Shown here in pieces: positions 26,835 through 38,248 of a stretch of 51,192 nt of DNA (the stretch's first letter is position 1; each line of letters begins with the position of its first letter). The stretch comes from an uncultured Pelagibacteraceae bacterium (GTDB lineage Bacteria; Pseudomonadota; Alphaproteobacteria; Pelagibacterales; Pelagibacteraceae). Position numbers and translations under genes: made by a program. The notes under the pieces were generated by a model. That model had not been told where the DNA came from and ran no database searches. It saw nothing but the letters and a program-made list of their open reading frames with translations. The DNA lies in NCBI GenBank assembly GCA_902600245.1, contig CACKIQ010000004.1:1-51192 (forward strand), written 5' to 3'.

Positions 26835-29800
26835 TGAAAAAAGAATTAACAGATCTATTTAAGGGCAGCGAAATTTCAGAAGCTCAAAATTTTAATAGCA
26901 TTAAAATTTCACTTGCTAGTCCAGAGAAAATTAAATCTTGGACATTTGGTGAAATTAAAAAGCCTGAAACAATTAATTATAGAACATTTAGACCTGAAAA
27001 AGATGGTTTGTTCTGTGCAAGAATTTTTGGGCCAATAAAAGACTATGAGTGTTTATGCGGTAAGTATAAACGAATGAAATTTAGAGGAATTATATGTGAG
27101 AAATGTGGTGTTGAGGTTACAAAATCAAATGTAAGAAGAGAGAGAATGGGCCATATTAATCTTGCTACACCAGTAGCACATATTTGGTTTTTAAAGTCTC
27201 TTCCTAGCAGAATTGCTTTAGCAGTTGATATGAAATTAAAGGAAATAGAGAGGGTTCTTTATTTTGAAAACTTTATAGTAATAGAGCCAGGTTTAACTGG
27301 TTTACAAAAAAATCAACTTTTAAATGAGGAAGAATTAGCAAAATACCAAGATGAATTTGGTGAAGAGAGCTTTACAGCAGGTATTGGTGCCGAAGCTGTA
27401 CTTGAAATGCTAAAAAATTTAGACTTAGAGTTAGAAAGAAAAAATCTTGTTAGCTTTATTAAAGAAACTAAATCAAAAGTTAACGAAGAAAGAGCAATTA
27501 AAAGATTGAAATTAATCGAGTCATTTATTGAAACTGGTCAAAAACCTGAGTGGATGATTATGACAGTAGTTCCAGTAATACCACCTGAATTAAGACCTTT
27601 AGTTCCGTTAGATGGTGGACGATTTGCTACTTCAGATCTCAACGATTTGTATAGAAGAGTAATTAATAGAAATAATAGATTAAAAAGATTAATGGATCTT
27701 AAAGCTCCAGATATCATTGTAAGAAATGAAAAAAGAATGCTTCAAGAGTCAGTAGATGCTTTATTTGATAACGGTAGAAGAGGTAGAGTAATAACAGGAA
27801 CAGGTAAGAGACCACTTAAATCCCTCGCAGAAATGCTTAAAGGTAAACAGGGTAGATTTAGACAGAATCTTCTAGGTAAACGTGTTGATTATTCTGGAAG
27901 ATCAGTAATCGTTGTTGGTCCAGATTTGAAACTACATGAGTGTGGCTTACCAAAAAAAATGGCTTTAGAATTATTTAAACCATTTTTATATGCAAGATTA
28001 AATAAATTAGGTTTAGCCTCAACAATTAAACAAGCTAAAAAATTAGTTGAAAAAGAAACTAATGCAGTTTGGGATGCTTTAGAATTAATTGTAAGAGAAC
28101 ATCCAGTACTTTTAAATAGAGCACCAACACTTCATAGACTTGGGGTTCAAGCATTTGAACCAAAATTAATTGAAGGAGATGCAATTGAATTACATCCTTT
28201 AACTTGTGCAGCATTTAACGCTGACTTCGATGGTGACCAAATGGCAGTTCATGTTCCATTAAGTTTAGAAGCACAATTAGAGGCAAGAATTTTAATGTTA
28301 TCTACAAATAATATTCTTTCTCCATCAAATGGTAAACCAATTATTGTTCCAAGTCAGGATATGATTTTAGGTATATACTATCTTTCTCAAGAACCTATAT
28401 CTGATAAACCAGCTGGTTACTTTACAAACTCAGATCAAATTGAATTTGCATTATCAACTGGCCAAATAAATGTACATAGCACTATTATTTCAAGATTTGA
28501 GACTGAAGACGAACAAGGTAATAAGAAAATAGAAAAATATACATCTACAGCAGGAAGATTTTTGTTGGCAAATCTGCTTCCTAAGAATAGTAATATCAAG
28601 TTCTCATTAATTGATAGATTATTACCTAAAAAAGTAGTTTCAGAAATAATTGATGTTGTGTTTAGATTTTGTGGTCAAAAAACAACTGTAATTTTCTGCG
28701 ATAAACTTAAAGATTTAGGATTTAAACATGCGTTTAAAGCAGGAATTTCTTTTGGTAAAGATGATCTTATAATTCCTGCAAATAAAACTCAATTAATTGA
28801 CGATACTAAGAAATTAATTGCAGATTATGAAACTCAATATGCTGAGGGTTTAATTACAAGAGGTGAAAAATACAATAAAGTTGTTGATGCTTGGTCTAAG
28901 TGTACAGACAAAGTTGCTGGCGAGATGATGAAAGGAATTTCAGCTACAGAAAAAACTGATGAAGGATTAAAAATAAATTCTGTATTCATGATGGCTGACA
29001 GTGGAGCAAGAGGATCTGCTGCTCAAATGAAACAACTAGCTGGAATGAGAGGTTTGATCGCTAAGCCGTCTGGGGAAATTATTGAAAGTCCAATAATCTC
29101 AAACTTTAAAGAGGGATTGACTGCTTTAGAGTATTTCAATTCAACACACGGAGCTAGAAAAGGATTAGCAGATACAGCTTTAAAAACAGCTAGTTCTGGA
29201 TATTTAACAAGAAGACTATGTGATGTAGCTCAAGACTTAACAATAACTAAAGTTAAATGTGATGATCCTGGATTTATTGAGCTTTCTGAAATTTTAGAGG
29301 GTGGTAATGTTGTTGTAAGTTTATCTGAAAGAGCGTTAGGAAGAGTTACAGCGGCTGAAGTTAAAAACCCTATATCGGGTGAAATAATAATTAAAAAATC
29401 TGAAATGATTGATGAGGCTGGTTGTGATAAAATTGATGCTGCAGGTGTCAAATCAATAAAAGTCTATTCAGTAATGACATGTAGTTCAAAAGAAGGTGTT
29501 TGTTCTACTTGTTACGGTCGAGATTTATCAAGAGGTAAGATGGTTCATGTTGGAGAAGCTATTGGAATGATATCTGCTCAATCAATTGGTGAGCCAGGAA
29601 CACAGTTAACAATGAGAACGTTCCACGTAGGAGGAACAGCTTCTGTTAAACAAGAGTCTCAAATAATAACAAAAAGCGATGGGACTTTAAAAATAATTAA
29701 CTCAAATATTTTAGAGGACTCTAAAAAAAATTTGATAGTTATGGGAAGAAATACTCAACTCTCTATAGAGGATGACAAGGGAGTTCAGATAGCAGTTCAT

Positions 29801-31006
29801 AAAGTTGCTTATGGATCAAGACTATTTTTCAATAATGGAGACAAAGTAAAAGCAAATACTAAAATCTGTGAATGGGATCCTTATACTACTCCAGTTATAG
29901 CAGAGAAAAGTGGTACAGCTAGTTATGTAGATTTAATTGATGGTGTTTCAATTCAAGAAACTACTGACGATGCAACAGGAATTTCCTCTAAAACAGTAAT
30001 TGATTGGAGAGGTCAATCAAAAAGTACAGATTTAAAACCAAGAATAACTTTAAGAGATGATAAAGGAAATGTAATAAAAAAAGCTGATGACAATGAGGCC
30101 AGATATTATTTAGTACCAGATTCGATTTTATCAATTAAAGACGGTCAAAAAGTTTATGCAGGTGACGTAATTGCAAGATTACCTAAAGAAACTACTAAAA
30201 CAAAGGATATTACTGGAGGTCTTCCAAGAGTAGCTGAGTTATTTGAAGCTAGAAAAGCTAAGGATAGTGCAATTATAGCAGAAAATGATGGTAGTGTTGT
30301 TTTTGGAAAAGAGGTAAGGGGTAAACAAAGGGTATCTATTGTTCCTGAAGATGGATCAGAACCTTCAAATTATTTAATTCCAAAAGGCAAACACATAAAT
30401 TTTAACCCAGGTGAAAAAATTCAAAAAGGTGAATATTTGCTAGATGGACAGCCATTACCACATGATATTTTAAGAATTTTAGGTATAAAAGAATTAACAG
30501 AATATTTTGTAAACCAAGTTCAAGAAGTCTATAGATTACAGGGTGTAATAATAAATGATAAGCATATAGAAACTATTTTAAGACAAATGCTTAAGAAAGT
30601 TGAAGTTAAAGTATCAGGAGACTCAAGTTATTTACCTGGAGAAGTGGTTGATAGAATTAAGTTTGATAACACTAATGAAAAATTGGTTGCAGAAGGAAAA
30701 ACACCGGCTGTTGGTGAAAGAGTATTAATGGGTATTACTAAAGCTTCACTTCAAACTGAATCATTTATTTCAGCTGCTTCGTTCCAAGAGACAACAAGAG
30801 TATTAACAGATGCTGCAATTAAAGGAAAAGTTGATCCATTAAATGGTTTAAAAGAGAACGTAATTGTTGGAAGGTTGGTTCCTGCAGGTACTGGTAACAT
30901 TAAAAATAGATGGAACAATAAAGCTCTTGAGGATGATAATAATTTCTTAGCAGAGCAGGACAAAATAGAAGCTTCAGAACCTGAAGAAACACCAGCAAAT
31001 CAGTAA
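26834..31006 (+). CDS. rpoC: DNA-directed RNA polymerase subunit beta'
   Basis: 1390-residue subunit. The N-terminal zinc finger is [20 protein letters not shown]. The catalytic Mg motif NADFDGDQM has Asp464, Asp466 and Asp468. The second zinc site includes [15 protein letters not shown]. The trigger-loop region and the C-terminal segment that binds omega follow. It starts on the rpoB stop (TAATG) and is followed by the longest noncoding gap in the window. Confidence 0.99.
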   Translation: MKKELTDLFKGSEISEAQNFNSIKISLASPEKIKSWTFGEIKKPETINYRTFRPEKDGLFCARIFGPIKDYECLCGKYKRMKFRGIICEKCGVEVTKSNVRRERMGHINLATPVAHIWFLKSLPSRIALAVDMKLKEIERVLYFENFIVIEPGLTGLQKNQLLNEEELAKYQDEFGEESFTAGIGAEAVLEMLKNLDLELERKNLVSFIKETKSKVNEERAIKRLKLIESFIETGQKPEWMIMTVVPVIPPELRPLVPLDGGRFATSDLNDLYRRVINRNNRLKRLMDLKAPDIIVRNEKRMLQESVDALFDNGRRGRVITGTGKRPLKSLAEMLKGKQGRFRQNLLGKRVDYSGRSVIVVGPDLKLHECGLPKKMALELFKPFLYARLNKLGLASTIKQAKKLVEKETNAVWDALELIVREHPVLLNRAPTLHRLGVQAFEPKLIEGDAIELHPLTCAAFNADFDGDQMAVHVPLSLEAQLEARILMLSTNNILSPSNGKPIIVPSQDMILGIYYLSQEPISDKPAGYFTNSDQIEFALSTGQINVHSTIISRFETEDEQGNKKIEKYTSTAGRFLLANLLPKNSNIKFSLIDRLLPKKVVSEIIDVVFRFCGQKTTVIFCDKLKDLGFKHAFKAGISFGKDDLIIPANKTQLIDDTKKLIADYETQYAEGLITRGEKYNKVVDAWSKCTDKVAGEMMKGISATEKTDEGLKINSVFMMADSGARGSAAQMKQLAGMRGLIAKPSGEIIESPIISNFKEGLTALEYFNSTHGARKGLADTALKTASSGYLTRRLCDVAQDLTITKVKCDDPGFIELSEILEGGNVVVSLSERALGRVTAAEVKNPISGEIIIKKSEMIDEAGCDKIDAAGVKSIKVYSVMTCSSKEGVCSTCYGRDLSRGKMVHVGEAIGMISAQSIGEPGTQLTMRTFHVGGTASVKQESQIITKSDGTLKIINSNILEDSKKNLIVMGRNTQLSIEDDKGVQIAVHKVAYGSRLFFNNGDKVKANTKICEWDPYTTPVIAEKSGTASYVDLIDGVSIQETTDDATGISSKTVIDWRGQSKSTDLKPRITLRDDKGNVIKKADDNEARYYLVPDSILSIKDGQKVYAGDVIARLPKETTKTKDITGGLPRVAELFEARKAKDSAIIAENDGSVVFGKEVRGKQRVSIVPEDGSEPSNYLIPKGKHINFNPGEKIQKGEYLLDGQPLPHDILRILGIKELTEYFVNQVQEVYRLQGVIINDKHIETILRQMLKKVEVKVSGDSSYLPGEVVDRIKFDNTNEKLVAEGKTPAVGERVLMGITKASLQTESFISAASFQETTRVLTDAAIKGKVDPLNGLKENVIVGRLVPAGTGNIKNRWNNKALEDDNNFLAEQDKIEASEPEETPANQ

Positions 31007-31176
31007 AAAAATCGCCTAAAAATTGCAGTTTTAGTTTGACAAAGTGCTATTAATAAGTAATTTGGCGGTGTTTTTGGTTGGAATGTAGTACTTCTAACAG
31101 TGCTAAACGCTGCCATAAAATAACCTGTCAGTTATTTTCATCTAAAAATAAATAAATTAATTAATTAAAAATATTT
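31007..31176 (+). promoter_or_regulatory. Structured spacer between rpoC and rpsL, candidate str leader
   Basis: This 170-base gap is the longest noncoding stretch. It can form a stem of 31086-31092 (TAGTACT) with 31099-31105 (AGTGCTA), loop TCTAAC; an outer stem of 31064-31070 (GGCGGTG) with 31108-31114 (CGCTGCC); and a perfect eight-pair hairpin of 31117-31124 with 31131-31138. No poly-T tract follows. No Shine-Dalgarno sequence is seen before the rpsL ATG; the last 30 bases are almost only A and T. It may be a ribosomal-protein-responsive leader, an rpoC 3' end, or both. Confidence 0.45.
31036..31063 (+). promoter_or_regulatory. Candidate promoter for the str-S10-spc cluster
   Basis: A perfect TTGACA (31036-31041), a 16-base spacer and TAATTT (31058-31063), followed directly by GGCGGTG, a strongly G+C-rich discriminator in an A+T-rich spacer. 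The -10 is weak (three of six consensus bases). Start would be about 31070, leaving a leader of about 107 bases. Confidence 0.48.
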
Positions 31177-31548
31177 ATGCCAACTATTAACCAGTTGTTA
31201 AGAAAAAAAAGGGTAAAACCAGTAGCAAGGAACAAAGTTCCTGCTTTACAGAAACAACCTTTGAAGAGAGGTGTTTGTGTAAAAGTTTATACTACAACCC
31301 CTAAAAAACCTAATTCTGCATTAAGAAAAGTTGCTAGAGTTAGATTGTCAAATGGATTTGAAGTTACAGCATACATTCCTGGCGAAGGTCACAATCTTCA
31401 AGAACACTCAGTAGTTCTTATAAGAGGTGGCAGGGTAAAAGATTTACCAGGGGTTCGTTATCATATTTTAAGAGGCAATCTAGATACGCAAGGTGTTGCA
31501 AATAGAAAACAAAGAAGATCTTTATACGGAACAAAAAAGGGCAAATAA
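31177..31548 (+). CDS. rpsL: 30S ribosomal protein S12
   Basis: 123-residue decoding-centre protein. The [19 protein letters not shown] segment keeps the lysine whose change gives streptomycin resistance in E. coli, so the wild-type state is predicted. The [17 protein letters not shown] loop with its modifiable Asp is intact. It leads the rpsL-rpsG-fusA group, with a possible structured leader before it, and overlaps rpsG by one base. Confidence 0.99.
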   Translation: MPTINQLLRKKRVKPVARNKVPALQKQPLKRGVCVKVYTTTPKKPNSALRKVARVRLSNGFEVTAYIPGEGHNLQEHSVVLIRGGRVKDLPGVRYHILRGNLDTQGVANRKQRRSLYGTKKGK

Positions 31549-32018
31549 TGTCTAGAAAAAAAACTCAACCGAAAAAAAATGTAGTTCCAGATCCAAAATT
31601 CAAATCAACTATTATTCCTAAATTAATCAACAATATTATGTATGACGGCAAAAGAGGTATTGCTGCTAAAATAGTTTATGACGCTATCGATAAAATTAAA
31701 ACAAAAACTAAAGATGAACCGATTAATATTTTCAATGAAGCAATTAACAACATTAAACCAACTGTTGAAGTTAGATCTAGAAGAGTTGGTGGTGCAACTT
31801 ATCAAGTTCCTGTTGAGGTAAAAAGTAAAAGAGCACAAGCGTTAGCAATTAGATGGTTAGTTGAGTCAGCAAGAAAAAGAAAAGATAAACACATGGCAGA
31901 TAAAATTTTTAATGAGCTTTACGATGCTTATGAAAAAAAGGGTGCTGCAGTTAAAAAAAGAGAGGATGTACATAAAATGGCAGAGTCTAATAAGGCTTTT
32001 GCTCATTTCAGGTGGTAA
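31548..32018 (+). CDS. rpsG: 30S ribosomal protein S7
   Basis: 156-residue primary head protein that nucleates assembly of the 3' domain of 16S rRNA. The VRSRRVGGATYQVPVEV beta-ribbon and SKRAQALAIRWLV helix are diagnostic, and it ends in FAHFRW as usual for the short form. In E. coli S7 represses its own operon by binding between rpsL and rpsG; here that junction is only a TAATG overlap, so such an intergenic site is absent. Confidence 0.99.
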   Translation: MSRKKTQPKKNVVPDPKFKSTIIPKLINNIMYDGKRGIAAKIVYDAIDKIKTKTKDEPINIFNEAINNIKPTVEVRSRRVGGATYQVPVEVKSKRAQALAIRWLVESARKRKDKHMADKIFNELYDAYEKKGAAVKKREDVHKMAESNKAFAHFRW

Positions 32019-32024
32019 AAAGAT

Positions 32025-34103
32025 ATGGCTAGAACTCATTCATTAGATAAATATAGAAACATTGGGATCATGGCCCATATAGATGCTGGTAAAACAACTA
32101 CTACCGAAAGAGTTCTTTACTATACAGGTAAGAGCCATAAAATTGGTGAAGTGCATGATGGTGCTGCAACAATGGATTGGATGGAGCAAGAACAAGAAAG
32201 AGGAATTACAATTACCTCTGCAGCAACTACTTGTTTTTGGAATGATCACAGAATTAATATTATAGACACACCTGGTCACGTTGATTTTACCATTGAAGTA
32301 GAAAGATCTTTAAAAGTTTTAGATGGTGCTGTTGCTGTTTTTGATGGAGTTGCAGGTGTAGAGCCGCAATCCGAAACTGTATGGAGACAAGCTGATAAGT
32401 ATAAAGTACCAAGAATTTGTTTTGTAAACAAATTAGACAGAACAGGTGCTGATTTCTTTAGATGTGTAGACATGATTAGAGATAGATTAGGTGCAAAACC
32501 TTTGGTTGTGCAAGTCCCTATAGGAGCTGAAGCCTCTTTATCAGGTGTAGTTGATCTTGTTAAAATGAAAGCTCAAGTTTGGAAAAATGAGGCACTAGGA
32601 GCTGAATGGGAATACAAAGAAATTCCAGAAGATTTAAAAGAAATTTCAGAAAAATACAGAACAGAATTAGTTGAAACAGCTGTAGAACAAGATGAAAAGC
32701 TAATGGAAGCCTATTTAAATGGTGATGAAATTAAAGAAGAAGATTTGGTCAAATGCATAAGAAAAGGAACTCTAAATTTCAGTTTTGTTCCAGTTTTGAC
32801 AGGTTCAGCATTCAAAAACAAAGGTGTTCAGCCTTTGCTTGATGCTGTTGTTAATTATTTGCCAAGTCCTGTAGATATTGGATCTATCAAAGGAACTAAA
32901 TTAGGTAGTGATGATGAGATGGAAATGAAATTTGAGGATAGTGTTCCATTTTCTGCTTTAGCTTTTAAAGTGGCTAACGATCCATTTGTCGGCTCACTAA
33001 CTTTTATTAGAATCTATTCTGGTACAATCAAAACTGGTACTGCAGTCTTTAATTCTTCTAAAGAAAAAGAAGAAAGAGTTGGAAGAATGCTTTTAATGCA
33101 TGCAAATTCTCGAGAAGATATTAAAGAGGCCAATGCAGGTGATATAGTTGCTTTAGCAGGATTAAAAAATACTATTACAGGACATACTTTATGTGACAAA
33201 GAAAATTCCGTTCTTCTTGAACCAATGGAGTTCCCTGATCCAGTAATTGAAATTGCAGTAGAACCAAAAACAAAAGCGGACCAAGAAAAAATGGGTGAAG
33301 CATTAGGCAGGCTAGCTAAGGAAGATCCTTCTTTTAGAGTTACTTCAGACGAAGAGTCAGGACAAACAATTATTAAAGGAATGGGTGAACTACACTTGGA
33401 TATTATTGTTGATAGAATGAAAAGAGAATTTAAAGTAGAGGCCAATGTTGGAGCTCCACAAGTTGCTTATAGAGAAACTATAGAAGCTGCTTCAGAGGTT
33501 GAATACACTCACAAAAAACAAAGTGGTGGTGCTGGTCAATTTGCAAAAGTTAAGCTTTTAGTAGAGCCTCAAGAACCTGGCAAAGGTAGAGATGTAGAGA
33601 GCAAAATTAAAGGTGGTGCGATTCCAAAAGAATTTATCCCTGGTGTTGAAAAAGGAATAGAAACAGTTTCAGATTCTGGAATTTTAGCTGGATTTCCAAT
33701 GATTGATTACAAAGTAACTATCTTAGATGGATTGCATCACGATGTTGACTCAAGTGTACTAGCATTTGAATTAGCAAGTAGAGCTTGCTTTAAAGAAGCT
33801 TGTACAAAAGGTGGACTAAAATTATTAGAGCCTGTAATGAGAGTTGAAGTAGTAACACCTGAAGACTACATGGGTGATGTTATAGGTGATTTAAATAGTA
33901 GAAGGGGTCAGATCAGCACTCAAGAGCAAAGAGGTAACGCAACCGTAATAACAGCAATGGTTCCTTTGGCTAACATGTTTGGTTATATAAATAATTTAAG
34001 ATCAATGTCTCAAGGTAGAGCACAATATTCAATGTTTTTTGATCATTATTCAAAAGTACCACAAAATGTTCAAGACGAAGTTACTAAGAAGATTGCAGGT
34101 TAA
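32025..34103 (+). CDS. fusA: Elongation factor G
   Basis: 692-residue translational GTPase that drives translocation. The G1 motif [13 protein letters not shown], the RGITITSAA switch [10 protein letters not shown] switch II and NKLDR motifs are all present. Domains II-V follow with no gaps, including the domain IV segment around [10 protein letters not shown]. Six bases separate it from rpsG. rpsJ follows after two bases, where tuf normally sits in proteobacteria. Confidence 0.99.
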   Translation: MARTHSLDKYRNIGIMAHIDAGKTTTTERVLYYTGKSHKIGEVHDGAATMDWMEQEQERGITITSAATTCFWNDHRINIIDTPGHVDFTIEVERSLKVLDGAVAVFDGVAGVEPQSETVWRQADKYKVPRICFVNKLDRTGADFFRCVDMIRDRLGAKPLVVQVPIGAEASLSGVVDLVKMKAQVWKNEALGAEWEYKEIPEDLKEISEKYRTELVETAVEQDEKLMEAYLNGDEIKEEDLVKCIRKGTLNFSFVPVLTGSAFKNKGVQPLLDAVVNYLPSPVDIGSIKGTKLGSDDEMEMKFEDSVPFSALAFKVANDPFVGSLTFIRIYSGTIKTGTAVFNSSKEKEERVGRMLLMHANSREDIKEANAGDIVALAGLKNTITGHTLCDKENSVLLEPMEFPDPVIEIAVEPKTKADQEKMGEALGRLAKEDPSFRVTSDEESGQTIIKGMGELHLDIIVDRMKREFKVEANVGAPQVAYRETIEAASEVEYTHKKQSGGAGQFAKVKLLVEPQEPGKGRDVESKIKGGAIPKEFIPGVEKGIETVSDSGILAGFPMIDYKVTILDGLHHDVDSSVLAFELASRACFKEACTKGGLKLLEPVMRVEVVTPEDYMGDVIGDLNSRRGQISTQEQRGNATVITAMVPLANMFGYINNLRSMSQGRAQYSMFFDHYSKVPQNVQDEVTKKIAG

Positions 34104-34105
34104 TC

Positions 34106-34414
34106 ATGGAAAAACAGAATATAAGAATTAAATTAAGAGCATATGACAATAAAGTTCTAGATGCTTCCACAGAGGAGATTGTAAATACAGTAAAAAGAAC
34201 TGGAGCAACAATTAAGGGACCAATACCATTACCCACTAGAATTGAAAGATATACAGTTTTAAGATCACCACATATAGACAAGAAAAGTAGAGAGCAATTT
34301 GAGTCAAGAACTCATAAAAGATTAATAGATATTATTGAACCAACACCACAAACTGTAGAGGCATTAATGAAACTAGATTTAGCTTCTGGTGTAGATGTGG
34401 AGATAAAAATTTAA
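34106..34414 (+). CDS. rpsJ: 30S ribosomal protein S10 (NusE)
   Basis: 102-residue head protein that also acts as NusE, the link between ribosome and NusG. The segments [14 protein letters not shown] and GPIPLPTR, then the [13 protein letters not shown] loop, identify it. It is two bases from fusA and two from rplC. No leader is present, so the classic L4-controlled S10 leader of E. coli cannot exist in this position. Confidence 0.99.
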   Translation: MEKQNIRIKLRAYDNKVLDASTEEIVNTVKRTGATIKGPIPLPTRIERYTVLRSPHIDKKSREQFESRTHKRLIDIIEPTPQTVEALMKLDLASGVDVEIKI

Positions 34415-34416
34415 TT

Positions 34417-35127
34417 ATGAGTGAGATAGCTTTAATAGGAAAGAAAATAGGCATGACGAGAGAGTTCTATAAATCTGGTCAATTAGTTCCTGTGACTGTA
34501 CTTAAGGTCGAAAAAGCTAGAGTTATTCAGGTTATTGAAGAAGAAAAAAGAGGGTACAAGGCTGTTCAGCTTGGATATGGAAAAATTAAGAATTCAAAAT
34601 TAACTAAAGCTATGAAGGGTGTTTTTGCTAAAAAAAATACTGAAGCTAAGAAAAAATTAAAAGAATTCAGAGTAAACGACACATCTGTTTACAAAGAAGG
34701 AAACGAGTTTGGTTTAGAAATATTTAAAGATATTAAATTTGTAGACACAAGATCAAAAACAATTGGTAAAGGTTTTGCAGGCGCTATGAAGAGACATAAT
34801 TTTGGTGGTTTAAGAGCCAGTCATGGTGTTTCTATATCTCACAGAGCACATGGTTCAACAGGACATAGTCAAGATCCAGGAAAAGTTTTTAAAGGAAAAA
34901 AAATGGCTGGTCATATGGGAGATAAATTGAGAACTATGCTAAATATTGAAATTATAAAAACAGATTTAGAAAACGAGCTTCTTTATTTAAAAGGGTCAAT
35001 TCCTGGTTCTAAAAATGCAGAGGTTATTGTTAAAAAATCTGTCAAAAACATCAGTAAAATGACTATTGGTGAGAAACATGCAGCTGCTGAAGAGGCTAAA
35101 AAAACACCTGAGAAAAAGAAAAAATAA
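34417..35127 (+). CDS. rplC: 50S ribosomal protein L3
   Basis: 236-residue large-subunit assembly initiator near the peptidyl transferase centre. The loop around FGGLRASHGVSISHRAHGS, with its methylatable Gln region further on (TGHSQDPGKVFKGKKMAGH), is conserved. The C-terminus carries an extra Lys/Ala-rich tail (EKHAAAEEAKKTPEKKKK) beyond the typical length of about 210. It shares one base with rplD. Confidence 0.98.
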   Translation: MSEIALIGKKIGMTREFYKSGQLVPVTVLKVEKARVIQVIEEEKRGYKAVQLGYGKIKNSKLTKAMKGVFAKKNTEAKKKLKEFRVNDTSVYKEGNEFGLEIFKDIKFVDTRSKTIGKGFAGAMKRHNFGGLRASHGVSISHRAHGSTGHSQDPGKVFKGKKMAGHMGDKLRTMLNIEIIKTDLENELLYLKGSIPGSKNAEVIVKKSVKNISKMTIGEKHAAAEEAKKTPEKKKK

Positions 35128-35750
35128 TGAAATTAGATAAAATTAGCATTGACGGAAAAAAAGATAGTATTGAAGTTTTAGATAAGATTTTTTCTGCTAA
35201 AATTAACCATAAATTAGTTAGCGCTGTTCTTTATAAAACAAATGCAAATTACAAAGGAAGACATGCCAAAACTAAACAACAAAATGAAGTAAAAGGACCA
35301 ACTTCAAAAATATATGCTCAAAAAGGGACTGGTGGTGCAAGACATGCTAGTAGAAAAGCCCCTATATTTGTTGGTGGTGGTATTGCTCATGGACCTAAAG
35401 GTGAATTGGCATATAAAAAAAGAAAACTAAACAAAACTGAGAAAAAACAAAGCGTAGCTTCATTAATTACTGAAAAAAATAATAATAAAAATTTATTAAT
35501 TTTAAATGACTTTAGTTCTGAAATTAAAAAAACAAAAGAGATGAACTCAATTATTAATAAACTTGAGATTACAAATTCACTAATAATTTTAGATAAAAAT
35601 TCTAAAGAAAAAATTGAAAAATCTGTAAGAAATATTCCAAATGTTAAAGTTACAGATGTAAATCATTTTAGCGCTTACGATATTATTAAATTTAAAAAAG
35701 TTGTTTTCACAGAAAGTTCTGTAAAAGAACTAGAAAAGAGATATTCATAA
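35127..35750 (+). CDS. rplD: 50S ribosomal protein L4
   Basis: 207-residue protein with a long loop that lines the exit tunnel (QKGTGGARHASRKAPIFVGGG). The globular domain resembles the family in length. In E. coli it also controls S10 operon expression; no leader target is visible here. It overlaps rplC by one base and is one base from rplW. Confidence 0.98.
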   Translation: MKLDKISIDGKKDSIEVLDKIFSAKINHKLVSAVLYKTNANYKGRHAKTKQQNEVKGPTSKIYAQKGTGGARHASRKAPIFVGGGIAHGPKGELAYKKRKLNKTEKKQSVASLITEKNNNKNLLILNDFSSEIKKTKEMNSIINKLEITNSLIILDKNSKEKIEKSVRNIPNVKVTDVNHFSAYDIIKFKKVVFTESSVKELEKRYS

Positions 35751-35751
35751 A

Positions 35752-36045
35752 ATGGAAAAAATTCACTTATACGACAAAATTCTTTCTCCAGTAGTTACTG
35801 AGAAATCTACTAATTTATCTGAACTTAATAAAATTGTTTTTAAAGTTCCGGATGGAGCAAATAAGAAAAATTTAAAAAAGAATATAGAAAAAATATTTAA
35901 AGTTAATGTGACTAAGATAAATATTATAAACAAACAAAACAGAACAAAAGTTACTAGAGGTAAAAAAGTAAAAGTATCTGGTTATAAAAAAGCAATAATA
36001 ACTTTAAAAAAAGGTCAAAGTATTGATCTAACAACAGGAATTTAA
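35752..36045 (+). CDS. rplW: 50S ribosomal protein L23
   Basis: 97-residue protein at the tunnel exit that forms the docking site for trigger factor and SRP. The ILSPVVTEKSTNLSE start and the Lys/Arg-rich loop (NRTKVTRGKKVKVSGYKKA) are typical. Three bases separate it from rplB. Confidence 0.98.
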   Translation: MEKIHLYDKILSPVVTEKSTNLSELNKIVFKVPDGANKKNLKKNIEKIFKVNVTKINIINKQNRTKVTRGKKVKVSGYKKAIITLKKGQSIDLTTGI

Positions 36046-36048
36046 TAA

Positions 36049-36888
36049 ATGGCATTAAAAACTTTTAAACCATACACAAAATCTACAAGAGGCACTATTT
36101 TAGTTGATAGAACTGGTTTATGGAAAGGTAAGCCATTCAAGACCTTAGTTTCACCTAAAAATGCGATGAAAGGTAGAAATAATAACGGTCATATTACCTC
36201 TATTAATAGAGCTGGTGGACATAAAAAAATGTATAGACATGTAGATTTTTATCGAAAAAAATTTGACATGGAAGCCACAGTTGAGAGAATTGAATATGAT
36301 CCTAATAGATCATGTTACATTATGTTAGTTAAATTTGAGGATGGTACTCACTCATATTTCTTAGCACCACAAAAAATTAAAGTTGGAGATAAAGTTGAAA
36401 GCGGCTCTAAAAAGGAAATTAAAGTAGGTAATTGTATGCCATTGCAAGATATTCCAGTGGGTGTCAATATACATAATGTTGAGATACAGCCAGGCGGTGG
36501 TGGAAAAATTGCTAGAGCAGCTGGTTCATCAGTTACTATTAGTGGTCTAGATGGAAACTATAGTTTAATAAAATTAGCTTCAGGTGAAGTGAGAAAAATA
36601 GATTCAAGAGCTTTAGCTACAATTGGAATTTTAAGTAATCCAGATCAAAAAAATATTAAAATTGGAAAAGCAGGCAGATCAAGATGGTTAGGTAGAAGAC
36701 CTCATACTAGAGGTGTTGTTAAAAACCCAGTTGATCACCCACACGGAGGTGGTGAAGGAAAATCTGCTGGAGGAAGACATCCAGTATCACCTACAGGACA
36801 ATCTGCTAAAGGTTTAAAAACTCGAGATAATAAAAGAACAGATAAATTTATAGTTAAGAGAAGAAATAAGAGGAAGGATACTAAGTAA
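36049..36888 (+). CDS. rplB: 50S ribosomal protein L2
   Basis: 279-residue protein needed for subunit association and peptidyl transfer. The [20 protein letters not shown] segment includes the functionally important histidine. The N-terminal [15 protein letters not shown] region and basic C-terminus are intact. It shares one base with rpsS. Confidence 0.99.
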   Translation: MALKTFKPYTKSTRGTILVDRTGLWKGKPFKTLVSPKNAMKGRNNNGHITSINRAGGHKKMYRHVDFYRKKFDMEATVERIEYDPNRSCYIMLVKFEDGTHSYFLAPQKIKVGDKVESGSKKEIKVGNCMPLQDIPVGVNIHNVEIQPGGGGKIARAAGSSVTISGLDGNYSLIKLASGEVRKIDSRALATIGILSNPDQKNIKIGKAGRSRWLGRRPHTRGVVKNPVDHPHGGGEGKSAGGRHPVSPTGQSAKGLKTRDNKRTDKFIVKRRNKRKDTK

Positions 36889-37184
36889 TGGCTAGAGCAG
36901 TTTGGAAAGGACCGTTTGTAGAAGAAAGCTTAATGAAGAAAGTAGATAAGTATAAAGACGATCCAAAAAAAATTCCTATTAAAACTTGGTCAAGAAAATC
37001 TACAATTTTACCTGATTTTGTAGGTGTAAGTTTCCAAATTTATAATGGCAAAAAATTTATACCAATAACTGTTTCAGAAGATATGGTTGGACATAAATTA
37101 GGTGAATTTGCACCAACAAGAACGTTCTTTGGTCATACACCAGCTGATAAAAAAGCTAAACCAGCAACAGCAGAGAAGAAATAA
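36888..37184 (+). CDS. rpsS: 30S ribosomal protein S19
   Basis: 98-residue head protein contacting S13 and the A-site finger. The [12 protein letters not shown] and [16 protein letters not shown] segments are diagnostic. A short C-terminal Lys/Ala-rich tail ([12 protein letters not shown]) is present. It lies two bases from rplV. Confidence 0.98.
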   Translation: MARAVWKGPFVEESLMKKVDKYKDDPKKIPIKTWSRKSTILPDFVGVSFQIYNGKKFIPITVSEDMVGHKLGEFAPTRTFFGHTPADKKAKPATAEKK

Positions 37185-37186
37185 TT

Positions 37187-37585
37187 ATGGGTAAGAAAAA
37201 GAAAATAGATAAATCTAACGAAAAAACAGTTAAGTCTGTTAATAACGGTATTAGATCAAGCGTCAGAAAGCTAAATCCAATACTAAAAAGTATTGTTGGT
37301 AAAAAAGTTGATGTTGCTATTAGAGATTTACAATTTTCAGAAAAAAGAGTTACTAGAGATGTTAGAAAAACTATCAGTTCAGCTGTAGCCAATGCTGAAA
37401 ATAATTTTCAATACGATATTGATAAATTAATAGTTAAAGAAGCATATTGTGGAAAAAAAATAGTTATGAAAAGATTTAGACCAAGAGCAAAAGGAAGAGC
37501 GGCACCAATATTAAAACCTTGGTCAACTGTTACAATTATTTTATCAGAAGCAAAACAAATGGAGAAGCATGGGGCAAAAAGTTAA
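37187..37585 (+). CDS. rplV: 50S ribosomal protein L22
   Basis: 132-residue protein that lines the exit tunnel. The long beta-hairpin sits in [23 protein letters not shown], where macrolide resistance changes occur in other species. The start has an extra Lys-rich segment ([13 protein letters not shown]) compared with the usual about 110 residues. Its last 17 bases overlap rpsC in another frame, the largest same-strand overlap in the ribosomal cluster. Confidence 0.97.
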   Translation: MGKKKKIDKSNEKTVKSVNNGIRSSVRKLNPILKSIVGKKVDVAIRDLQFSEKRVTRDVRKTISSAVANAENNFQYDIDKLIVKEAYCGKKIVMKRFRPRAKGRAAPILKPWSTVTIILSEAKQMEKHGAKS

Positions 37586-38246
37586 TCCTGTAGGTTTTAG
37601 ATTAGGTGTCAACAGAGGATGGGACTCTGTATGGTATGCTAAGAAAAAAGATTTTGGAAATTACCTAATCGAAGATTTTAAAATTAGGGAATATATCAAG
37701 AAAAATGTAATCAACTCTGGTGTATCTAAGGTAATGATCGAAAGAACATCTAATAAATGTTATGTTACAATCTATACTTCTAGACCTGGATTTGTTATTG
37801 GAAAAAAAGGAAGTGATATAGACAAAATTAAAAATAATCTTTCAAAATTTACAACAAATGAAGTTAATCTAAATATTAAAGAAGTTAAAAAACCTGAAAC
37901 TAATGCTTATTTAGTAGCTGAAAACATAGCTCAGCAGCTTGTTAAAAGAATTTCTTATAGAAGAGCTATGAAAAGAGCAATGCAATCATGTATTAGACTC
38001 GGAGCAAAAGGAATTAAAGTTTCTGTAAGTGGAAGACTTGGCGGAAATGAAATAGCCAGAACAGAGTGGTTAAGAGATGGAAGCATTCCATCACATACTT
38101 TAAGAGCTGATATAGATTATGCAGAGGCAGAGGCTCTTACGACATATGGAATTATTGGTATCAAAGTTTGGATTTATAAAGGTGAAGTTTTTGCTAGAGA
38201 ATTTAGCCAAGAAACTAACAAGGTAACCCCAAAGGAAGGTAAATAA
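37569..38246 (+). CDS. rpsC: 30S ribosomal protein S3
   Basis: 225-residue head protein at the mRNA entry site with helicase-related basic residues. The [19 protein letters not shown] start is diagnostic and fixes the start codon inside rplV. The KH domain GxxG motif appears in [12 protein letters not shown]. Its ATG lies 17 bases before the rplV stop. Confidence 0.98.
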   Translation: MGQKVNPVGFRLGVNRGWDSVWYAKKKDFGNYLIEDFKIREYIKKNVINSGVSKVMIERTSNKCYVTIYTSRPGFVIGKKGSDIDKIKNNLSKFTTNEVNLNIKEVKKPETNAYLVAENIAQQLVKRISYRRAMKRAMQSCIRLGAKGIKVSVSGRLGGNEIARTEWLRDGSIPSHTLRADIDYAEAEALTTYGIIGIKVWIYKGEVFAREFSQETNKVTPKEGK

Positions 38247-38248
38247 TA

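Noticed and set aside
33014..33445. 143-residue frame antisense to fusA
   Set aside because: Low-complexity shadow of the EF-G gene, with no family features.
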